Positions 9,833 through 18,894 are shown, counted from the stretch's first letter. The stretch is 47,248 nt of DNA from Winogradskya consettensis (GCF_018332715.1 NZ_BOQP01000023.1:1-47248); one strand, 5' to 3'. Notes: generated by a model from the letters alone, not told the origin. Translations and numbers: made by a program.

Positions 9833-11554
9833 CTAGGTGGTGCGGCCGACGGCGGAACGGCGCCGCAGGGTGAAGAGGTAACGCCGCATCCGGTGGACCC
9901 CCTGCAACGCCAGGAACAGTGTCGTGCTGAGGGAGACGAACGCCAGACCGATCCAGATCGCATCAGCGGCGGGCAACCGCACCAGGTAGAGCAGGGAGAG
10001 CCGTACCGTCGGCGAGCCGGGCCAGACCAGGGTCTGCAGCAAATACAGCACGGACGCGGTGAACGAGAGCACGGCCGAGACCACAAGCCCCCCGAAGGCC
10101 GTCAGCGACGACTGCTGTACCCGATCGGTCGAGAAGCCGACAAGCGTCGCCACCAGACCGGGCGCGGCGAGGAGCAACGCCGCCAGGTCGGTGCCCCGGG
10201 AGTCCTGAACCGCGGCCGGCACGGCGAAGGCGAAGGCGATCAGAACCAGGCTTCCTACCGCTGAAATGACCAGGGACCTCCGCAGCGCTCCGGGAGGGAT
10301 CTCCTCGAACTCCACCGCGCACTCCACGTTGCGGACCTGCTCCGCTCGATTCAGGCCCCTGGTGTGCACCCCGGCGTACGGGGCGCCGTGGTCCGCGTCG
10401 AGCCGGACACCCATTCCGGCGGTCGGGGCGAGCTCGGCGGGCGTACACGTCCGCTTGCCGGTGGTGCCTGCCTCTCGCAGCAGATGGCGATAGACAAAAT
10501 GTGAATCCGGGCCGGTGATCCGCAGGTCGTAGCTGTGCGCCTGGTAGGCGAGGCTGATCGGGACGACATACCGGTACGGCCGGAGCCCCAGCCTGGTCCG
10601 GTACCGGTCGTGCGCGGTGGTGATCCGGTCCGCCGTCGCCAGATAGCGGTACCGGACGACCATCAGGTCGGCCTCCGCCACGTCGACCTCGAACGCGGAC
10701 ACCGTGTTCACGGCGAAGTACCCGCGCACCGACCGCAGCAGGTCGAGCCCACCTTGTTCGCCGGCCGCACCCACGATCGCGTCGTACTCGCGGGCGAAGA
10801 CGTCGGGGTCGACGATGTCGGTCCGGCAGAACAGCGCCGTCAGCTTGTAGATCTTCTTCAGGTCCTCGGGGCTCAGGTCCTCGCCGTAGGTCAGCTCGTA
10901 GAGACTCTTGACCGTCCAGGCGAGCAGGCCGTCGGTCAGGCGCTGCGGCAGTGGCGTCAGCTTGTTGTCGGCGCTGTCGCGAGCCTCGAAGGTCTCCAGG
11001 ACCAGGTCCTTGCGCCGCAGGATCGGGACGACGATCTTGCCGTCGAGTTTCAGCCCCCGGCCCGGTTCATCCGGCTCGTGACGCAAGGCGTCGATCGACA
11101 CCTCCACGGTGACGTCGATGGCCATCAGGTCGCCGCTGAGCCGCACGTCCTCGGAGACCCGCGCAAGGTGCGTCAACTCGACCAGGAGCCGTGCGAACAG
11201 GTAGATCGGCGAGGGGTCCTCGTCCGGACGCTCTCCGGTCGCGTACCGCTCCGCCGATTCGTACCGGTCCAGTACAAGGTTGGCGCTGGTCAGGATGTCG
11301 CGGCGAGATGGCCCGCACGCGCCGGAGGGATCCGGGGCGGCGGCGGCCGGCATCTGCTGCGTCAGCCGGCGCAGCCAGCGACGGATCGTTTCCCCGAGCC
11401 CGAGCAGCGCGACCACGACGAGTCCGAGCCGGACCTGCCACCGTATGCGCTCCGGGACAACGGCCATGACATTGTCCAGACACGCCGCCAGTAGGGCTGC
11501 CGCCAGCATCGCCTGGAACAGCAGGCGGAGGAGGCTCCTCATCCAGAGCGGCAT
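9833..11554 (-). CDS. Orphan membrane protein with large soluble middle region
   Basis: I do not recognise the family. The 573-aa product (ATG at 11554; an ATG at 11596 is also in frame) begins with two membrane segments (about 10-35 and 40-58), then has roughly 375 mostly charged residues, and ends with four membrane segments (about 425-560). Both ends are predicted to anchor the middle region on one face of the membrane, probably the cytoplasm. The middle holds SPIYLFARLLVELTHLARV, TVEVSIDALRHEPDEPGRG and beta-rich stretches such as YRYVVPISLAYQAHSYDLRI. It is not in an obvious operon. Confidence 0.85.
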   Translation of the reverse strand: MPLWMRSLLRLLFQAMLAAALLAACLDNVMAVVPERIRWQVRLGLVVVALLGLGETIRRWLRRLTQQMPAAAAPDPSGACGPSRRDILTSANLVLDRYESAERYATGERPDEDPSPIYLFARLLVELTHLARVSEDVRLSGDLMAIDVTVEVSIDALRHEPDEPGRGLKLDGKIVVPILRRKDLVLETFEARDSADNKLTPLPQRLTDGLLAWTVKSLYELTYGEDLSPEDLKKIYKLTALFCRTDIVDPDVFAREYDAIVGAAGEQGGLDLLRSVRGYFAVNTVSAFEVDVAEADLMVVRYRYLATADRITTAHDRYRTRLGLRPYRYVVPISLAYQAHSYDLRITGPDSHFVYRHLLREAGTTGKRTCTPAELAPTAGMGVRLDADHGAPYAGVHTRGLNRAEQVRNVECAVEFEEIPPGALRRSLVISAVGSLVLIAFAFAVPAAVQDSRGTDLAALLLAAPGLVATLVGFSTDRVQQSSLTAFGGLVVSAVLSFTASVLYLLQTLVWPGSPTVRLSLLYLVRLPAADAIWIGLAFVSLSTTLFLALQGVHRMRRYLFTLRRRSAVGRTT

Positions 11555-11721
11555 GGTGACGTCCCGGGGCCGAAGGAAACGATGTCCTGGATACATCGAC
11601 CCGGCGGGACATCGGTGATGGCCGCTCGCTCAGGTCGGCACCTTCAGTCCGCCCGCACCAAGGATCGGGTTACCACCTTCGGGGCACAGCGATGGTTCAG
11701 AGCCGGAGAAAGGAGACGGCC

Positions 11722-11739
11722 GATCTCCCCTGGGAGATC
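11722..11739. repeat. Perfect short inverted repeat
   Basis: GATCTCCC (11722-11729) and GGGAGATC (11732-11739) flank two bases, in the gap between the cold-shock gene end and the orphan membrane protein start. It could be a regulator site for the membrane protein; no regulator is adjacent. Confidence 0.5.
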
Positions 11740-11792
11740 ACGCGCAGAACGCGGATCTCAACCTGGGGCGACCGGCCGCCACCACACCCGAT

Positions 11793-11809
11793 GTCCCCGT
11801 TGCGGGGGT
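11793..11809 (-). terminator. Possible terminator of the cold-shock gene
   Basis: CCCCG (11795-11799) and CGGGG (11803-11807) with wobble extension form a small GC stem 17 bases after the stop codon. No T-tract follows, so support is weak. Confidence 0.4.
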
Positions 11810-11826
11810 CACTGGGCTGCATTACA

Positions 11827-12030
11827 TCAGAGCGGGCGAATGTTCTCCGCCTGGAGGCCCTTGGCGCCCTGGGCGACGTCGAACTCGACGCGCTGGTTCT
11901 CCTCGAGGCTCCGGAAACCGGAGGACTGGATGGCGGAGAAGTGCGCGAACACGTCAGAGCCCCCATCGTCCTGGGTGATGAAGCCGAAGCCCTTGTCGCC
12001 GTTGAACCACTTTACGGTGCCTGTAGCCAT
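11827..12030 (-). CDS. Cold-shock protein, CspA family
   Basis: This 67-aa single-domain OB-fold nucleic-acid chaperone is full length. Both RNA-binding motifs are present: KGFGFI (RNP1) and VFAHFS (RNP2), preceded by GTVKWFN. AGGAGAAGG stands just before the ATG. The gene has a leader of up to about 190 bases before the next gene upstream, and the leader can fold, as is usual for this family. Confidence 0.97.
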   Translation of the reverse strand: MATGTVKWFNGDKGFGFITQDDGGSDVFAHFSAIQSSGFRSLEENQRVEFDVAQGAKGLQAENIRPL

Positions 12031-12054
12031 AACCTTCTCCTGCCAACTGGTGGC

Positions 12055-12071
12055 TTCCGCACTGTGCGGAA
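12055..12071 (-). promoter_or_regulatory. Leader hairpin upstream of the cold-shock gene
   Basis: TTCCGCA (12055-12061) and TGCGGAA (12065-12071) form a perfect 7-bp stem with a three-base loop, about 25 bases before the start codon. A second stem, GGGTT/AACCC, lies at 12125-12138. Together they could make the leader temperature-sensitive; this is inference. Confidence 0.4.
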
Positions 12072-12216
12072 CCCGCGCTGCTGTCCGGGGAACCCTGAAA
12101 GCGACGAAACACCGATGGCCCGGCGGGTTGAGTAACCCACCAGGCGTTGAGAACGTCTAAGGAAACCAAAACTGCAACGGGCCCAAGCTAGCACACCGTC
12201 GTCCCCGGCGACACGG

Positions 12217-13077
12217 TCAGTTGATGACATGTACGACGACACCGGGCTTGACCTGCTGCAACACGGTTCGCTGGGCGGCGGGCGACATGCGGATGCACCC
12301 GTTCGAGGTGCTGCGGCCCAGGGCCGAGGGGCGGTACCAGGCGTGGATCGCGGTGTGGCCGTCGCGCAGGCTGGGTGCCAGCGCCGCGGGGTGCTCCGGG
12401 ATCGAGCCGAGGACAAGGGCATCGAGCTGCGCGTACGCCGCCCCGTCCGTCCCGGTCCGGCCCAGCACGAACGTACGGCCGAGGGGTGTCGGTGTCCGCT
12501 CGGTGCCCGTGGCGACCTTCCACTCCGCCTGCCGCACACCGTCCCGCAGCCAGGTCAGGCGGTGGGTGCTGAGCTTCATGATCAGCTGATCGCGCAGCGC
12601 GGACGGGGTCCAGCCGCCGTCGGGGATCCAGCCGACCCGCCGGTTGAGCGTCGGCAGCAGCACCCCGACCCAGCCGTTGGCGCGTTCCACGATCGGGACG
12701 ACCACCGGCATCCCGCTGATCTTCGGTGGCAGCACGGCCCGGGGCCGCCCACCCTCGGCGTCATAGACGACCAGGTTCCGGTCCGGGCTGAGTCCCTCGA
12801 GGACCGTCTGCACCGACGACGCGGCCCGGTCCGCGGGGAAGCCGGCCGCGGCACCCCAGTAGTCGATCTTCGGCAGCCCGGCGGGGGCGGGCGCTGCCCG
12901 CAGCGGCGGGACCGTCCGCACCACGGCGGCCTGCGGGGTGACGACGGGATCGGCCTGCGCCATGACGCCGTCCCGGCCGGCCGCCCGGTTGATGGCCAGG
13001 GCACCGGCGCCGATGATGAGCACGAAAGCGACCAGGCCACCACAGGCGGCGACCCGCGCTCGGGGAAAATCGGGCAC
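12217..13077 (-). CDS. L,D-transpeptidase (YkuD domain), membrane-anchored
   Basis: The 286-aa protein has an N-terminal membrane anchor (about 8-30), a spacer, an SH3-like region (about 95-155) and a C-terminal YkuD catalytic domain. The active-site block is HAWYRPSALG followed by STSNGCIRMS, with His245, Cys261 and Arg263. Enzymes of this class make 3-3 peptidoglycan cross-links outside the membrane. It is read from a GTG at 13077. Monocistronic, upstream of the cold-shock gene on the same strand. Confidence 0.92.
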   Translation of the reverse strand: MPDFPRARVAACGGLVAFVLIIGAGALAINRAAGRDGVMAQADPVVTPQAAVVRTVPPLRAAPAPAGLPKIDYWGAAAGFPADRAASSVQTVLEGLSPDRNLVVYDAEGGRPRAVLPPKISGMPVVVPIVERANGWVGVLLPTLNRRVGWIPDGGWTPSALRDQLIMKLSTHRLTWLRDGVRQAEWKVATGTERTPTPLGRTFVLGRTGTDGAAYAQLDALVLGSIPEHPAALAPSLRDGHTAIHAWYRPSALGRSTSNGCIRMSPAAQRTVLQQVKPGVVVHVIN

Positions 13078-13177
13078 CCCACCACGCTAATGGACAAAAG
13101 TCCCCACTGGCCACCATATCGACGGGTGACGACGGCTCATTTCGCGTTCCGATCACCGTCTGGTTCACTCGGGAACG

Positions 13178-13235
13178 AGCCGGTTCGCTGCCGGAGGAAG
13201 TCAGTCCGCAGCCCAGCCGGTTCGCTGCCGGAGGA
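13178..13235 (+). repeat. 21-bp direct repeat carrying duplicate ribosome sites
   Basis: The 21-bp sequence starting agccggttcgctgccgg occurs at 13178-13198 and 13215-13235, offset by 37 bp. Each copy ends in GGAGGA. Only the second copy, extended to GGAGGAGG, is placed correctly for the GTG at 13246. Confidence 0.9.
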
Positions 13236-13245
13236 GGAGGTCCCG

Positions 13246-14439
13246 GTGAGCACTCTCGCGGCGCTCCGGCAACTGATCCGGCAGGGCTACCAGGCCCGCC
13301 CCGAGGATCTTTCCGCCATGGCCATGCAGGCGGCCGGCCTGCTCGGTGTCACCGCGCTGGTCATCTACGTCGTCGATCATCGGCAACGGGAGCTGCTGCC
13401 GCTGCCCGGCGACCGGGAGCCGCAACCGGAGCCCGTCGCAGTCGACGGCACCGTCGCGGGCCGCGCGTACACCACGGGGACGCCGCAGGTCGTCGAGGCC
13501 GGCGACGGCGGTCACGTGGTATGGATCCCGCTGCTGGACGGCAGCGAGCGGATGGGTGTCCTGCAGGTCGTCACCGGCGGCCCGCTGGACGAGCAGGCGG
13601 TCGACGACTACGCGACCGTCGCCGCGCTGGTCGGTGAGCTGGTGGTGACGTGCGACCTCTACAGCGACACGATCGAGCGGCTGCGCCGGCGCGAGCCGAT
13701 GCGGCTGGCCGCCGAGATGCTGCGCGCCCAGCTGCCCCCGCTGACGTTCGCGACGAGCCGCGTCGTGATCGCCGGCATCCTCGAGCCGTGTTACGACGTC
13801 GGCGGGGACGCCTTCGATTACGCGGTCAACGAGGACACCGCCCACCTGGCGCTGTTCGACGCCGTCGGGCACGGCTCCGCCGGGGGGATGCGCGCCGTCA
13901 TCCTGGCGTCGATCGCGCTGGCCGCGTACCGAAATGCCCGCCGGGGTGGTCTGGATCTGACCGCGACGTACCACCATCTCGACGATGCCGTCCGCGACCA
14001 CGACCGCACCGGCATGATCACCGCCGTGCTCGCCGAGCTCGACCAGGACACCGGGATCCTGCGGGTCATCTCGGCCGGGCACCCCAGCGGCATCGTGCTG
14101 CGCGGCGGCCGGGTCGTCACCGTGCTGCCGACCCCGACCGCGCTGCCCGTGACCCTCGGTGACCGCCGGCCCCCGGTGGTGATCCAGGAGGCCCTCGAGC
14201 CGGGCGACCAGGTGCTGCTCTACACCGACGGCATCACCGAGGCCCGCGGCAAGGACGGCGACCCGTTCGGCATCGACCGGCTGATCGACTTCGCCACCCG
14301 CGCCGTGGCCGACGCCCTGCCCGCTGCCGAGACCGCGCGGCGGCTCGTGCACGCCATCCTCGAATACCAGCAGGACTGCCTGCAGGACGACGCCACCATC
14401 CTGCTGCTGCAGTGGCAGGGCGATCTGACAAAGACCTGA
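13246..14439 (+). CDS. GAF-SpoIIE (PP2C-type) serine phosphatase
   Basis: The 397-aa protein has an N-terminal GAF-like sensor (about 10-140, LLGVTALVIYVVDHRQ) and a C-terminal SpoIIE/RsbU-type PP2C phosphatase (about 170-395). Metal-binding motifs are visible: GGDAFDYAV, LALFDAVGHG, LLYTDGITEARG and DDATILLLQ. Such proteins dephosphorylate anti-anti-sigma factors in stress or developmental switches; no partner is encoded nearby. The GTG at 13246 follows GGAGGAGGAGG by five bases, which fixes the start well inside a longer open frame. Two lipoprotein genes follow on the same strand. Confidence 0.93.
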   Translation: MSTLAALRQLIRQGYQARPEDLSAMAMQAAGLLGVTALVIYVVDHRQRELLPLPGDREPQPEPVAVDGTVAGRAYTTGTPQVVEAGDGGHVVWIPLLDGSERMGVLQVVTGGPLDEQAVDDYATVAALVGELVVTCDLYSDTIERLRRREPMRLAAEMLRAQLPPLTFATSRVVIAGILEPCYDVGGDAFDYAVNEDTAHLALFDAVGHGSAGGMRAVILASIALAAYRNARRGGLDLTATYHHLDDAVRDHDRTGMITAVLAELDQDTGILRVISAGHPSGIVLRGGRVVTVLPTPTALPVTLGDRRPPVVIQEALEPGDQVLLYTDGITEARGKDGDPFGIDRLIDFATRAVADALPAAETARRLVHAILEYQQDCLQDDATILLLQWQGDLTKT

Positions 14440-14503
14440 CTTCCCGCCGGGAGGCTTTCCGACGGACCCGGGGACGTCCCGGGCCGGACAGGGAGCAACC
14501 GCA

Positions 14504-15079
14504 ATGCGCAGGAGTCACATACTGGTAGCCGCGTTCGCGCTGACCGCGTTGACGGGGTGTGGATCGCCGAAGCAGGCCGAAGCCCCACCGAAGGTCGCGA
14601 CCCTGGTCAGCGCTGCCCCCTCGGCGAGCCCGTCGCCCACGTCGCAGCGGCCCCGGCATCGCCTCGACGAGACGGACGAGGAGTTCAAGGCGCTGTTCGA
14701 TCCCCTGTACAAGTGCCTCGAGGAACACGGCATCGACAACCCCAGAAACAACACCGTGACGCTCAAGAAAGCCAGTGACGCGGCGCAGCGGCCCGCGACG
14801 TCCAAGGGGGACACCACCGCGGTGACGGCGTTCCGCTTCTGCGAACCGCTGTACGCACCGTTGCCGCCCTGGGAGAAGGACCCCGCCAACCCGGAGGCCC
14901 GCGACTTCAACCTCGCCGTGATGAAGTGCCTCAAGGCCAAGGGCGTCAAGCACCTCGAACCGACCGACGACGGCCTCAGCTATTCGCTCGGTGCCGGCCA
15001 GGACGACGAGGCGTCGATCGTCCAGGCCATGCGGCTCGAGCCGGAATGCGAGCGCGAGGCGGCCGCCGCGAAGAAGTAG
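14504..15079 (+). CDS. Cysteine-containing lipoprotein, first copy of tandem pair
   Basis: The 191-aa exported lipoprotein has a lipobox LTALTGC, a Ser/Pro-rich spacer, then a domain with four further cysteines: KCLEEHG, FCEP, KCLKAKG and ECERE. It carries the motif PPWEKDPANPEARDF, shared exactly with the next gene. No function is recognised; the cysteines could form two disulfides. It lies 64 bp after the SpoIIE phosphatase gene and may be co-transcribed, although a GC hairpin sits in that gap. Confidence 0.85.
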   Translation: MRRSHILVAAFALTALTGCGSPKQAEAPPKVATLVSAAPSASPSPTSQRPRHRLDETDEEFKALFDPLYKCLEEHGIDNPRNNTVTLKKASDAAQRPATSKGDTTAVTAFRFCEPLYAPLPPWEKDPANPEARDFNLAVMKCLKAKGVKHLEPTDDGLSYSLGAGQDDEASIVQAMRLEPECEREAAAAKK

Positions 15080-15170
15080 GACAGAACCTCACACGATTCT
15101 GACTTCCGGTCGAGAGGCTGGCCGCCGGCCCGGGAATGCCCCGGGCCGGACCCGACCGGGAGGCAGTTGC

Positions 15171-15743
15171 ATGCGCAGGAGTCACGTACTGGTGGCCGCG
15201 ATCGCGGTGGCGGCGTTGACGGGGTGCGGATCGCCGCAGCAGGCCGAAGCCCCTGCCAAGAACGATGCCAAGGTCGCCACCCTGGTCAGCGCTGCCCCCT
15301 CGGCGAAGCCGTCGCCCACGTCGCAGCGGCCCCGGGAACGCCTCGACACCACGAGCGAGGAGTACGAGGCCCTGCTCGCGCCGTACAACAAGTGCATGAA
15401 GGAGCACGGCGTCGACACGATGGAGAAGCGGAAACTGGCCCAGGACGCGGCGGCCCGGCCCGCGACCTCGGCCGAGGAGGAGAAGTTGACGGCGGCGAGC
15501 AAGATCTGCGAGCCGCAGTACTTCCCGTTGCCCCCGTGGGAGAAGGACCCCGCGAATCCGGAGGCCCGGGACTTCGCGGTCGCCGTGGTGAAGTGCCTGA
15601 AAGGCAAGGGCGTCAAGTACGTGGAGGTCGCCGATGACGGCCTCAGCTATGCGCTCGGCGGCGACCAGAACGACCCCGAGTCGATCAGCAAGGGCATGGA
15701 TCTCGCGCCGGACTGCGAGCGCGAGGTAGCCGCCAAGAAGTGA
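15171..15743 (+). CDS. Cysteine-containing lipoprotein, second copy of tandem pair
   Basis: The 190-aa paralogue of the preceding gene has the same MRRSH start, lipobox and four cysteines (KCMKEHG, ICEP, KCLKGKG, DCERE). GGGAGG precedes the ATG. The upstream 65 to 90 bases, including a CCCGGG-type hairpin, resemble those ahead of copy one, so gene and leader were duplicated together. The middle region has diverged more than the ends, suggesting the two now differ in role. Confidence 0.85.
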   Translation: MRRSHVLVAAIAVAALTGCGSPQQAEAPAKNDAKVATLVSAAPSAKPSPTSQRPRERLDTTSEEYEALLAPYNKCMKEHGVDTMEKRKLAQDAAARPATSAEEEKLTAASKICEPQYFPLPPWEKDPANPEARDFAVAVVKCLKGKGVKYVEVADDGLSYALGGDQNDPESISKGMDLAPDCEREVAAKK

Positions 15744-15750
15744 CCACGCG

Positions 15751-15785
15751 CAGAAGCGGCGGCCGGAACCCGGCCGCCGCTTCTG
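15751..15785. terminator. Strong bidirectional terminator
   Basis: CAGAAGCGGCGGCCGG (15751-15766) and its exact complement (15770-15785) enclose a three-base loop. It lies between the convergent lipoprotein and permease genes and serves either strand. Confidence 0.85.
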
Positions 15786-15791
15786 TGTCTG

Positions 15792-16997
15792 TCATACCGT
15801 GGCGAGGGCCTGCGTCGGTGTCATGCGGGCAGCGCGCACGCAGGGGTAGACGCCCGCGAGCACGCCGACGGCCACCGCCCCGGCGACCCCGGCGACGAGG
15901 GACGACGCGGGGATCACGATCGGCCACCGCTGCCAGCTCGCGTAGCCGACGGTGGCGAGCAGGCCGAGCAGCGTGCCGGCCAGGCCGCCGATCGTGGCGA
16001 GGACGACCGATTCGGTGAGGAACTGGCCGCGGATCTGGCCGCGGGTGGCGCCGAGGGCGCGGCGCAGGCCGATCTCGGAGCGGCGTTCGAGGACGGACAC
16101 GACCATCGTGTTGGCCACTCCGATGCCGCCGACGACGAGCGCGACCCCGGCGAGGGCGAGGAACAGCACCGACAGGCTGCTCTCGGTGGCGCGTTTGGCG
16201 GCGAGCGCGTCCGACGGGCGGGTGACCACGACCTGGCCCGGGCGTTCCGGGGAGATCGTCTCGGCCAGGACGCCGCGGACGGCCTCGAGCTGCGACTCCT
16301 CGCACGCGATGTAGAGGACGGTCGGGTGGCCGTCGAAGCGCAGCTCGGTGCGGGCCGTGTCCCAGCCGACCAGCACCGAGCGGTCGATGTCCGGCGACAG
16401 GGGCGTGGTGGCGAGGATGCCGATCACGGTGAACAGGCGGTCCGCGATCATCACCTGGGGTCCGGGGGTCCGGCCGGTGACCTCGGTGATGCCGAGGCGG
16501 GTGGCGGCGACCGAGCCGAGCACGACGGTGGGGAACGCGGCAGTGGCCGGGCTCAGCCACTTCCCGGAACGGACCCGCGCGTTGATCGCGGGGAGCAGGT
16601 CGATCTGCCCGGCGAGTACGGTCAGCCCGCTCCCGTCGGTCTCGTCGGTGCGGTCGTTACGGCGTACCCGTGTGTGGGTGTTGCCGACCCCGCTCACCGC
16701 CGTGACCGGGCCGATGCGCCGGACCATTCCCATGGCCGATTCCGGCAGTTGAGCCGGGGGGTCCTGATCCTGCACGGCCGTGGCCTGCAGCGTGTTCGTG
16801 CCCAGCGCGGTGAGGGTTTCGAGCAGTTTCGCCTGGCTGGACGCGGGGATGCCGGTCACCACGACCATCGTCGCGATGCCGACCGCGATGCCCAGCGCCG
16901 ACAGGATCGCCCGCGCCGGCCGGGTCCGCAGGCCGATCAGACCCAGACCCAGAAGATCCAAGGGCGCCAGCCTGACCGTACGCACCTGAGCGCTCAC
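15792..16997 (-). CDS. MacB-type ABC transporter permease
   Basis: The 401-aa protein has the MacB/FtsX layout: a membrane segment after the N-terminus (RAILSALGIAVGIATMVVVTG), a long extracytoplasmic domain (about 50-265), and three C-terminal segments with the conserved ANTMVVSVLERRSEIGLRRA loop. Such permeases couple ATP hydrolysis to extracytoplasmic work on peptides, drugs or lipoproteins. The start overlaps the stop of the ATPase gene by four bases (ATGA), showing translational coupling. Confidence 0.93.
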   Translation of the reverse strand: MSAQVRTVRLAPLDLLGLGLIGLRTRPARAILSALGIAVGIATMVVVTGIPASSQAKLLETLTALGTNTLQATAVQDQDPPAQLPESAMGMVRRIGPVTAVSGVGNTHTRVRRNDRTDETDGSGLTVLAGQIDLLPAINARVRSGKWLSPATAAFPTVVLGSVAATRLGITEVTGRTPGPQVMIADRLFTVIGILATTPLSPDIDRSVLVGWDTARTELRFDGHPTVLYIACEESQLEAVRGVLAETISPERPGQVVVTRPSDALAAKRATESSLSVLFLALAGVALVVGGIGVANTMVVSVLERRSEIGLRRALGATRGQIRGQFLTESVVLATIGGLAGTLLGLLATVGYASWQRWPIVIPASSLVAGVAGAVAVGVLAGVYPCVRAARMTPTQALATV

Positions 16998-17686
16998 TTG
17001 TTCACCAGGGGCTTGCCGTCGCGGACCAGGCGGCCGTCGCGGATCTCGATCTGGCGGGGCAGCGACGCGGCGATGTCCCGGTCGTGGGTGATCAGCACGA
17101 TGGTGGTGCCCTCCTCGTTGAGCCGGCGCAGGAGCCCCAGCACCGCCTGCCCGGTCACGGTGTCGAGCGCGCCGGTGGGCTCGTCGGCCAGCACCAGCGA
17201 CGGCTCGTTGACCAGAGCCCGCGCGATCGCGACGCGTTGTTTCTCGCCGCCCGACAGCTGCTGCGGGCGGTGGCCGGTGCGGTGGGCGAGACCGACCCGG
17301 GCCAGGGACTGCCGGGCGAGTTCCCGGCGCTGCCGGCGGGGAACCCCGGCGTAGAGCAGGCCCGCGGCGACGTTGTCCGTGGCGCTGAGCCCGTCGGCGA
17401 GGTGGAACTGCTGGAAGACGAAGCCGATCTCGCGGGCGCGCAGGGCGGACAGCTGCCGGTCGCTGAGCTTCGCGACGTCGTGACCGGAGATGCGTACGGT
17501 GCCCGAGGTCGGCCGGTCGAGGGTGCCGATGATGTTGAGCAGGGTCGACTTGCCCGACCCGGACGGGCCGACGATCGCGACGAGTTCCCCGGCGGCGATG
17601 TCGAGGGTGGCGCCGGCGAGGGCGGTGACGCCGCCGGGATAGATCATGCTCACGTCGCGTACTTCCAGGACGGGTCCTTCGGTCAT
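16994..17686 (-). CDS. MacB/LolD-type ABC transporter ATP-binding protein
   Basis: The 230-aa ATPase has all motifs: Walker A GPSGSGKST (40-48), the Q-loop at GFVFQQFHL, signature LSGGEKQRVAIARAL, Walker B LVLADEPTGALD and the switch His in LITHD. It overlaps the permease start by four bases and the adaptor stop by four bases, giving one tightly coupled efflux operon. Confidence 0.96.
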   Translation of the reverse strand: MTEGPVLEVRDVSMIYPGGVTALAGATLDIAAGELVAIVGPSGSGKSTLLNIIGTLDRPTSGTVRISGHDVAKLSDRQLSALRAREIGFVFQQFHLADGLSATDNVAAGLLYAGVPRRQRRELARQSLARVGLAHRTGHRPQQLSGGEKQRVAIARALVNEPSLVLADEPTGALDTVTGQAVLGLLRRLNEEGTTIVLITHDRDIAASLPRQIEIRDGRLVRDGKPLVNK

Positions 17687-18894
17687 GAGGAGACCACCAC
17701 GGGCATGCCCTCGGTGAGCCCGTCGCCGGTCAGCTCGACCCAGCCGTCGGCGAACATGCCGGTCTGCACCGCGATCAGGCCGGCCGGGCCCTGCACGGCG
17801 TAGCCGCCCTCGGTGAGCGCCACGAGCGCCTCGACCGGGGCAGCGAGCACGCCCTTCGCCGAACGCCCGGGGAAGGTCACGTTCACGTCGGCGGCGTCGA
17901 GTTTGTCGAGGTCCTTCGGCTGGTCGGCGGTGACCGTCACGGTCAGCGTCGGCGGGCCGGTGCCGGCGTCACCCTCGGTGGCCAGTTTGCGGCCGACGGC
18001 GGTGACCCGGGCCTTGACCGTCTTCTCGTCGGGCAGGACCACCGTGACCTTCGCGCCCTGCTTGATCGAGCCGGCCTCGGTCAGCTGTGCGGCCACGGTG
18101 ATGACCTTGCGGGTCGGGGTCACCGTCATCAGGTCCACGTTCGCCGGGGAGCCGGGCTGCACGGCCACGCCGTCGACCCGGACCGCGCCGCTGAGCACCT
18201 CGACGTCACCGACCGTGATCGTCCCGGTCTGAGGTAGGCCGGCGTCGTCCTGCCAGCTCTTGATCGCATTCTTCAACGACGCGGTCAGCACGCCCTCGCC
18301 ATCCTTCACCTCCACCGGCTTGGTGGGCGGCGGAGTGGGCGGCGTACTCGGCGGGGTGGCTGCCGTGGGCTGGGGCACGGAGACCCAGGCGCCCTCCGAC
18401 GGTTGGTGGCCGATCGAGTAGCCGAGCGCCGACAGGTTCGTGGCGATGATCTTCACGTCGCGGCCGACGAGGTTCGTGCCGGTGATGTCGCGGTAGAGCG
18501 GCATGCTCCCGTAGAACAGCGTCACGGGCCGGTCGTCCGCGCGGAACAGCTGCTTGCCCCGCTTGATCGTGGCACCGACCTGCGGCAGCCACGTCACCGT
18601 GGCTTCCTTGTGCCCGGCGAGGGGCCGTGGCGTGCCGTAGCCGAGGGTGCCGGGCAGCGACATCGTCGTGGACAGGTCCTTGCGTTCGAGCTGCGCCGTC
18701 GAGGCCGCCACGGTCTGCTCCGGCCGGGGTGCCGTGGCGGCCCGGTGCCGGCTCACGAGCACGACCGCCCCGACCGTCAGCGCCACCACGACGAGACCCG
18801 CGATCAGCCACCGGCCGAGCCTGCCCCGCCGCCGCGGAGGCGGTTCGGTGACGATCGGGATGAGCTCGGTGACGGCGTCTGGCAACGGAGGCAT
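17683..18894 (-). CDS. Efflux adaptor protein with peptidoglycan-binding-like insert
   Basis: The 403-aa membrane-anchored adaptor has one N-terminal segment (about 29-49). It is followed by a lipoyl/hairpin-type stretch (ATVTWLPQVGATIKRGKQLF), a peptidoglycan-binding-like insert (VKIIATNLSALGY) with a Thr/Pro-rich loop, and C-terminal beta domains. It is first in the operon with the ATPase and permease and probably links them to the cell wall. Its start faces the response regulator across 90 bp, so the two-component pair may control it. Confidence 0.88.
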   Translation of the reverse strand: MPPLPDAVTELIPIVTEPPPRRRGRLGRWLIAGLVVVALTVGAVVLVSRHRAATAPRPEQTVAASTAQLERKDLSTTMSLPGTLGYGTPRPLAGHKEATVTWLPQVGATIKRGKQLFRADDRPVTLFYGSMPLYRDITGTNLVGRDVKIIATNLSALGYSIGHQPSEGAWVSVPQPTAATPPSTPPTPPPTKPVEVKDGEGVLTASLKNAIKSWQDDAGLPQTGTITVGDVEVLSGAVRVDGVAVQPGSPANVDLMTVTPTRKVITVAAQLTEAGSIKQGAKVTVVLPDEKTVKARVTAVGRKLATEGDAGTGPPTLTVTVTADQPKDLDKLDAADVNVTFPGRSAKGVLAAPVEALVALTEGGYAVQGPAGLIAVQTGMFADGWVELTGDGLTEGMPVVVSS

